The position numbers and the translations under genes are program-made. A stretch of DNA of 60,551 nucleotides from an uncultured Monoglobus sp. Lineage in GTDB: Bacteria; Bacillota; Clostridia; Monoglobales; Monoglobaceae. Below, one piece after another: positions 57,748 to 60,551 of the stretch; within the stretch, counting starts at the first letter, position 1; each line of letters starts with the position of its first letter. The DNA lies in the NCBI GenBank assembly GCA_947630135.1, contig CANRGH010000013.1, positions 1 to 60,551 on the forward strand. The letters run 5' to 3'. Under the pieces are notes generated by a model. It was not told the DNA's origin, searched no databases, and saw nothing but the letters and a program-made list of their open reading frames with translations.

Positions 57748-58248
57748 TATTTAAGCCCGACAAACAGCGGTTTGCAAGACCGCTCATTGGAGTTTCACCT
57801 TCCCGGCATCCGCCCGGACTATCCTCATTGCGTGCGACGGCGTCGCAATTCGCTTTACGGGCTCGCATTTGCTTTAAAAGCAAACACTTCGCTTTAAAAG
57901 CGATTGCTCCTTTTCCCACAAAGCACATGGCTTTGCGGGAGCCCTGAATTGCTATCCGCTCATGCTGTGACTGAATAGAAGTATCCCCCGATACAGAGTC
58001 ATCGCCGTTTAAGCTGCGGCTTAATTCGGGATAATATGTTTCTCGCTCACCGAAACCGGGTCATGGCGCATTTATCCGCAGGCTCGTCCGTACCGGAACG
58101 TATTTGTCAGCTCTTTATTATGCAGCGGCATTATCCTCCGCGCTTTCTTTGTATCGGTTTTATCAACCGAAAATCATTATATATCCTATACTCCGCAGTT
58201 TTTTCGGAGTATTTAAAAATTTTTTAAAAAATTTTTTGACGGTCAAAT
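57748..58248. other. Non-coding region beside the recombinase locus
   Basis: This stretch holds an R3 repeat (57901-57961), several short hairpins (for example GCGGTTTGCAAGACCGC at 57767-57783) and no ORF with a credible start. The minus-strand frame 57728-57928 has a repetitive, low-complexity start and is better read as structured RNA or a remnant. Confidence 0.45.
57901..57961 (+). repeat. Interspersed repeat, family R3 (copy 2)
   Basis: CGATTGCTCCTTTTCCCACA, the CACAAAG...CTTTGCGGGAGCCC hairpin and GAATTGCTATCCGCTC match 12865-12962 with several changes and a deletion. Confidence 0.55.
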
Positions 58249-58277
58249 TTGTCTTTAATTTGAGCACATGTTATAAT
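58249..58277 (+). promoter_or_regulatory. Promoter of the small secreted protein gene
   Basis: TTGTCT, a 17-base spacer, then TATAAT, 31 bases before the start codon. A TTGACGGTCAA palindrome overlaps the upstream side. Confidence 0.55.
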
Positions 58278-58307
58278 ATTAATATCAAAATTTAAGGAGG
58301 TTTCATT

Positions 58308-58856
58308 ATGAAAAAATTATTTACACTGAGTTTAACGGTCATTTTATCGGTTATGCTTTCAACAACATCGATCGCTGCGGATATTCCGAGGGAAGCCGCA
58401 CCTCTTGACGCATCCGAGCAGGCAATTCAAACCACAGAAAAAATTATTGGCGGCATATTGGACGAAGTATTTAACGGCTTGGGCTACGGCCCCGCAAGCG
58501 GACGAGCTAATACTCTCATACGTCATGCGGTGGCAAAAGGCGAAACAAACGGCTGCGGCTACGCCGAGCTTTCGGCAATATCTCAAAACTCTATACGGAC
58601 AATAATTGACATTATGCAGCGTCCCAATGTGTATCAGACGGCAGAAACTATGTTGAGACCTCTGCTCTCCGAGCAGATTGCAGCAATTAAAAATGGTAAA
58701 GATTATTCCGAAGCGGTCCTTGAGGCCTATATCGTTATATATCCCGAATATTTTTCAACTTTACAAATGTTCGTTGATCAATGTTATTGGGAAAACACAC
58801 CGATTGATCCGGCAATCCTAGCCACGGCAAGAAAAATATTGCATGACGCAAAATAA
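58308..58856 (+). CDS. Small secreted protein of unknown function
   Basis: The 182-residue protein has a signal peptide (MKKLFTLSLTVILSVMLSTT, cleavage after IAA) and a mature all-helical domain of about 155 residues with no recognised family. Motifs such as GYGPASGRANTLIRHAVAKG and a single pair of Cys (in NGCGYAEL and VDQCYWEN) are noted. AAGGAGG precedes the ATG, and promoter and terminator are clear, so it is a genuine single-gene unit. Confidence 0.8.
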   Translation: MKKLFTLSLTVILSVMLSTTSIAADIPREAAPLDASEQAIQTTEKIIGGILDEVFNGLGYGPASGRANTLIRHAVAKGETNGCGYAELSAISQNSIRTIIDIMQRPNVYQTAETMLRPLLSEQIAAIKNGKDYSEAVLEAYIVIYPEYFSTLQMFVDQCYWENTPIDPAILATARKILHDAK

Positions 58857-58870
58857 TCATACTATCATAA

Positions 58871-58910
58871 AAGACGCAGTCCTATTTCAATCGACTGCGT
58901 CTTTATTTAT
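58871..58910 (+). terminator. Terminator of the small secreted protein gene
   Basis: AAGACGCAGTC/GACTGCGTCTT with an 11-base loop, followed by TATTTATTT. Confidence 0.85.
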
Positions 58911-59035
58911 TTAAACACATAATGCTGTATATAAACTCGCACTCGTGTTTTTTTAGTACTGTTTTGCTACAATGACTTGTAAAATTTCAGCAAATAATTA
59001 TTGAGAGTCATAAACAGGATATACTTTAGCTTATA

Positions 59036-60424
59036 TTAACTTACCAGCAAAATGTCCTCACGTTTTGCGGCCAGTTCTTCCAATTCAGGTGTAAATCCGC
59101 TTACACTGAATAAAACATACCAAACTTTCCTCGTATTTCTGTGCCAATCAACATCTTTTGTTTTCTCTTCCAAATCGCGCAGAACATTTAACCCTACAGG
59201 TTCGTTCCAATATTTACATTCTCCAAGTATAATATTCGCGTCATCCGGATCTATTGCGGCTATGTCAATTTCAGTGTTTCCCGACCAATATCGTCCGACT
59301 CTCGAGAACAGGAACGGCCAAGCGCCGGAGGTATTTAGCTCCCACATCCTCTCGCGACATATATCCTCATACACGAACGCGGTTTGACGACTGACGAGCC
59401 CATCGCGTATTTTCCCCGCTGCAATTTCTGCATGACCGCTTTCTATGAAACTCATATTTGGATAGACAAACGCAAACCAAAATCTGATATAGTTATCCTT
59501 TATTTTATACAAGCCCTTCTTACTTTTTTGGGGATTATCTTCCGTCACCGGGACTTCCCGCTCAAGAATATCCAAGTCAATAAGAGTTTTCAGATATTTC
59601 GTAAGGCTCGTGGATTTAACCTCGAGCAGCGACGCTATGGCTGACAACTTACTGTTTCCGGCGGCTATGGCTCGTATCACGGAAAAATAGCTGCCTATTT
59701 CCGATACCTCCTGCTGTAAGAGGAAATGCGGCTCATCATACAGATAGCTCATAGGATTCAGCACGCTTTTTTCTATTGCTGTGTAAATATCATCACATTC
59801 CGCAAAAGCCTCAATATATTTCGGAACTCCGCCGGTTACGGAATACATCTCAATAAGCTGCCTTTCGCTTTTTTGAGGAAAGAATTGCTTGTAATACCGA
59901 AACGGAATTTGTTTAAGCCTAATCTGAGCGGTACGCCGACCATATAAAGGGCTGTTATAGGCAAGCGTCTGTGACTCCATCATAGAAATCAGTGAGCCGC
60001 ATAAAATCACCATAACGGAGCGATCCTTGAGTGTTTCTTCCCATATACGCTGAAAAACGGACGGGAATGCCGGATTTGACTTTCCGAGATATTGGAACTC
60101 ATCTATAACTATAATAGGTTTTTTTGCAAACGGCGTGTTCATAATCGCCTTAAATATAATATTCCAGTCCTGCACCGAAGCTCCGCGCAGCAAATCATTG
60201 TCAATAAATTCAGCGGCTTTGTTCTTGAAATCCGCTCTGTTTTGCACCTCGCTTTCCTCGCTTACAAGGAAAAACAGCGCCGATTTATCTTTTATAAATT
60301 CCGAAATCAATGTAGTTTTTCCCACGCGCCTACGACCGTAAAGTATAACAAGGGAAGAACCGTTCCTGTCATATTCATTTTGCAGGATTTCCATTTCGCT
60401 GTCTCTGTCTATAAATTTATTCAT
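59036..60424 (-). CDS. AAA-family ATPase of the ATPase_2/DUF234 type
   Basis: The 462-residue protein has an N-terminal STAND-like P-loop ATPase domain (Walker A LYGRRRVGKTTLISEFIKDK, Walker B PIIVIDEFQYL, sensor VILCGSLISMME), a winged-helix segment (KLSAIASLLEVKSTSLTKYL) and a C-terminal DUF234 domain with the nuclease-like E-I-D...G-E-C-K-Y pattern (GNTEIDIAAIDPDDANIILG followed by ECKYW). The family is widespread in anaerobes and archaea; a role in DNA maintenance or conflict is suspected but unproven. I chose the ATG at 60424 (AGAGGTGAC upstream). No neighbouring partner gene is visible. Confidence 0.87.
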   Translation of the reverse strand: MNKFIDRDSEMEILQNEYDRNGSSLVILYGRRRVGKTTLISEFIKDKSALFFLVSEESEVQNRADFKNKAAEFIDNDLLRGASVQDWNIIFKAIMNTPFAKKPIIVIDEFQYLGKSNPAFPSVFQRIWEETLKDRSVMVILCGSLISMMESQTLAYNSPLYGRRTAQIRLKQIPFRYYKQFFPQKSERQLIEMYSVTGGVPKYIEAFAECDDIYTAIEKSVLNPMSYLYDEPHFLLQQEVSEIGSYFSVIRAIAAGNSKLSAIASLLEVKSTSLTKYLKTLIDLDILEREVPVTEDNPQKSKKGLYKIKDNYIRFWFAFVYPNMSFIESGHAEIAAGKIRDGLVSRQTAFVYEDICRERMWELNTSGAWPFLFSRVGRYWSGNTEIDIAAIDPDDANIILGECKYWNEPVGLNVLRDLEEKTKDVDWHRNTRKVWYVLFSVSGFTPELEELAAKREDILLVS

Positions 60425-60551
60425 GTTTGTCACCTCTTTATATTTTATTGAGTCATTATAATTATTATACCACAAATTATTATAATTGCAAGTATATTTT
60501 GACGATTACACTTAAGAAATAAAGGATAACTTAGAATTATGTATATAAAAT

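Noticed and set aside
57728..57928. Minus-strand frame ending ANRCLSGLNKYQQQK as a protein gene
   Set aside because: The N-terminal half is translated repeat sequence and there is no ribosome-binding site; kept only as a possible leader frame in the hairpin finding.
1..60551. CRISPR array
   Set aside because: No regularly spaced short direct repeats with unique spacers were seen; the repeats found are hairpin units with irregular spacing.

Overview
The window looks like a chromosomal segment of an anaerobic, probably gut-associated, spore-forming member of the Clostridia (Oscillospirales-like). The basis is the mix of genes: a K+-dependent membrane pyrophosphatase, a SpoIIQ-like M23 protein behind a sigma-F-like promoter, a WalR-type regulator, BspA-type leucine-rich-repeat surface proteins, PPK2, a PaaK/DUF362 pair, and gene starts with strong Shine-Dalgarno sequences and 17-bp-spaced promoters. 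Housekeeping genes are GC-rich. Several accessory genes (LRR blocks, primase-helicase, SurA_N-like protein, right-end ATPase) are visibly AT-richer.

Layout. 0-12.5 kb: hppA, a MazF-type toxin-antitoxin pair, a membrane parvulin foldase, the glmU-pth-mfd operon, then divergently a SpoIIQ-like protein and PPK2. 12.5-16.3 kb: intergenic repeats, a candidate type I toxin/antisense RNA locus, a BspA-like LRR gene with a structured terminator-bearing leader, and a HepT/MntA-type pair. 16.3-25.8 kb: a minus-strand block of methyltransferase, SDR, lysC, thrB, hom, DUF1015, then rlmH-ftsH. 25.8-32.1 kb: GH140-like enzyme, L-lactate dehydrogenase, MATE exporter, three uncharacterised genes, WalR-like regulator. 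32.4-36.2 kb: a stalk-domain protein, an HPr-kinase-like P-loop protein, an ABC exporter, a PqqD protein and an S26 peptidase, which together resemble the tailoring/export half of a peptide pathway. 36.2-40.3 kb: an orphan phage tail-fibre module in xkdV-W-X order beside tRNA-Glu. 40.8-43.3 kb: DUF362 ferredoxin and PaaK. 43.5-48.7 kb: a giant LRR surface protein followed upstream by interspersed repeats and two tandem structured RNAs. 48.7-55.3 kb: HicAB, a primase-helicase-PLD fusion flanked by imperfect direct repeats, a DUF5131 protein, an MBL hydrolase and a SurA_N-like protein. 55.4-60.5 kb: a truncated tRNA-Asn next to a large serine recombinase with a small partner gene, a secreted protein and a DUF234-type ATPase.

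The most unusual signal is a family of about 175-nt RNAs (one upstream of the 13.5-kb LRR gene, two in tandem upstream of the 43.5-kb LRR gene). Each has a near-consensus promoter, a long rod-like stem starting at the 5' end, a linker, and an intrinsic terminator. In each copy the linker is complementary both to an A-rich apical segment and to the terminator loop or 5' arm, and these complements change together between copies. For the 13.5-kb gene the terminator U-tract abuts the ribosome-binding site, so expression apparently requires read-through. I do not recognise this as a known riboswitch class. Other notable items are the primase-helicase with a Tyr in place of the expected PLD His, covarying hairpin repeats, four toxin-antitoxin-like loci, and the orphan tail-fibre module.
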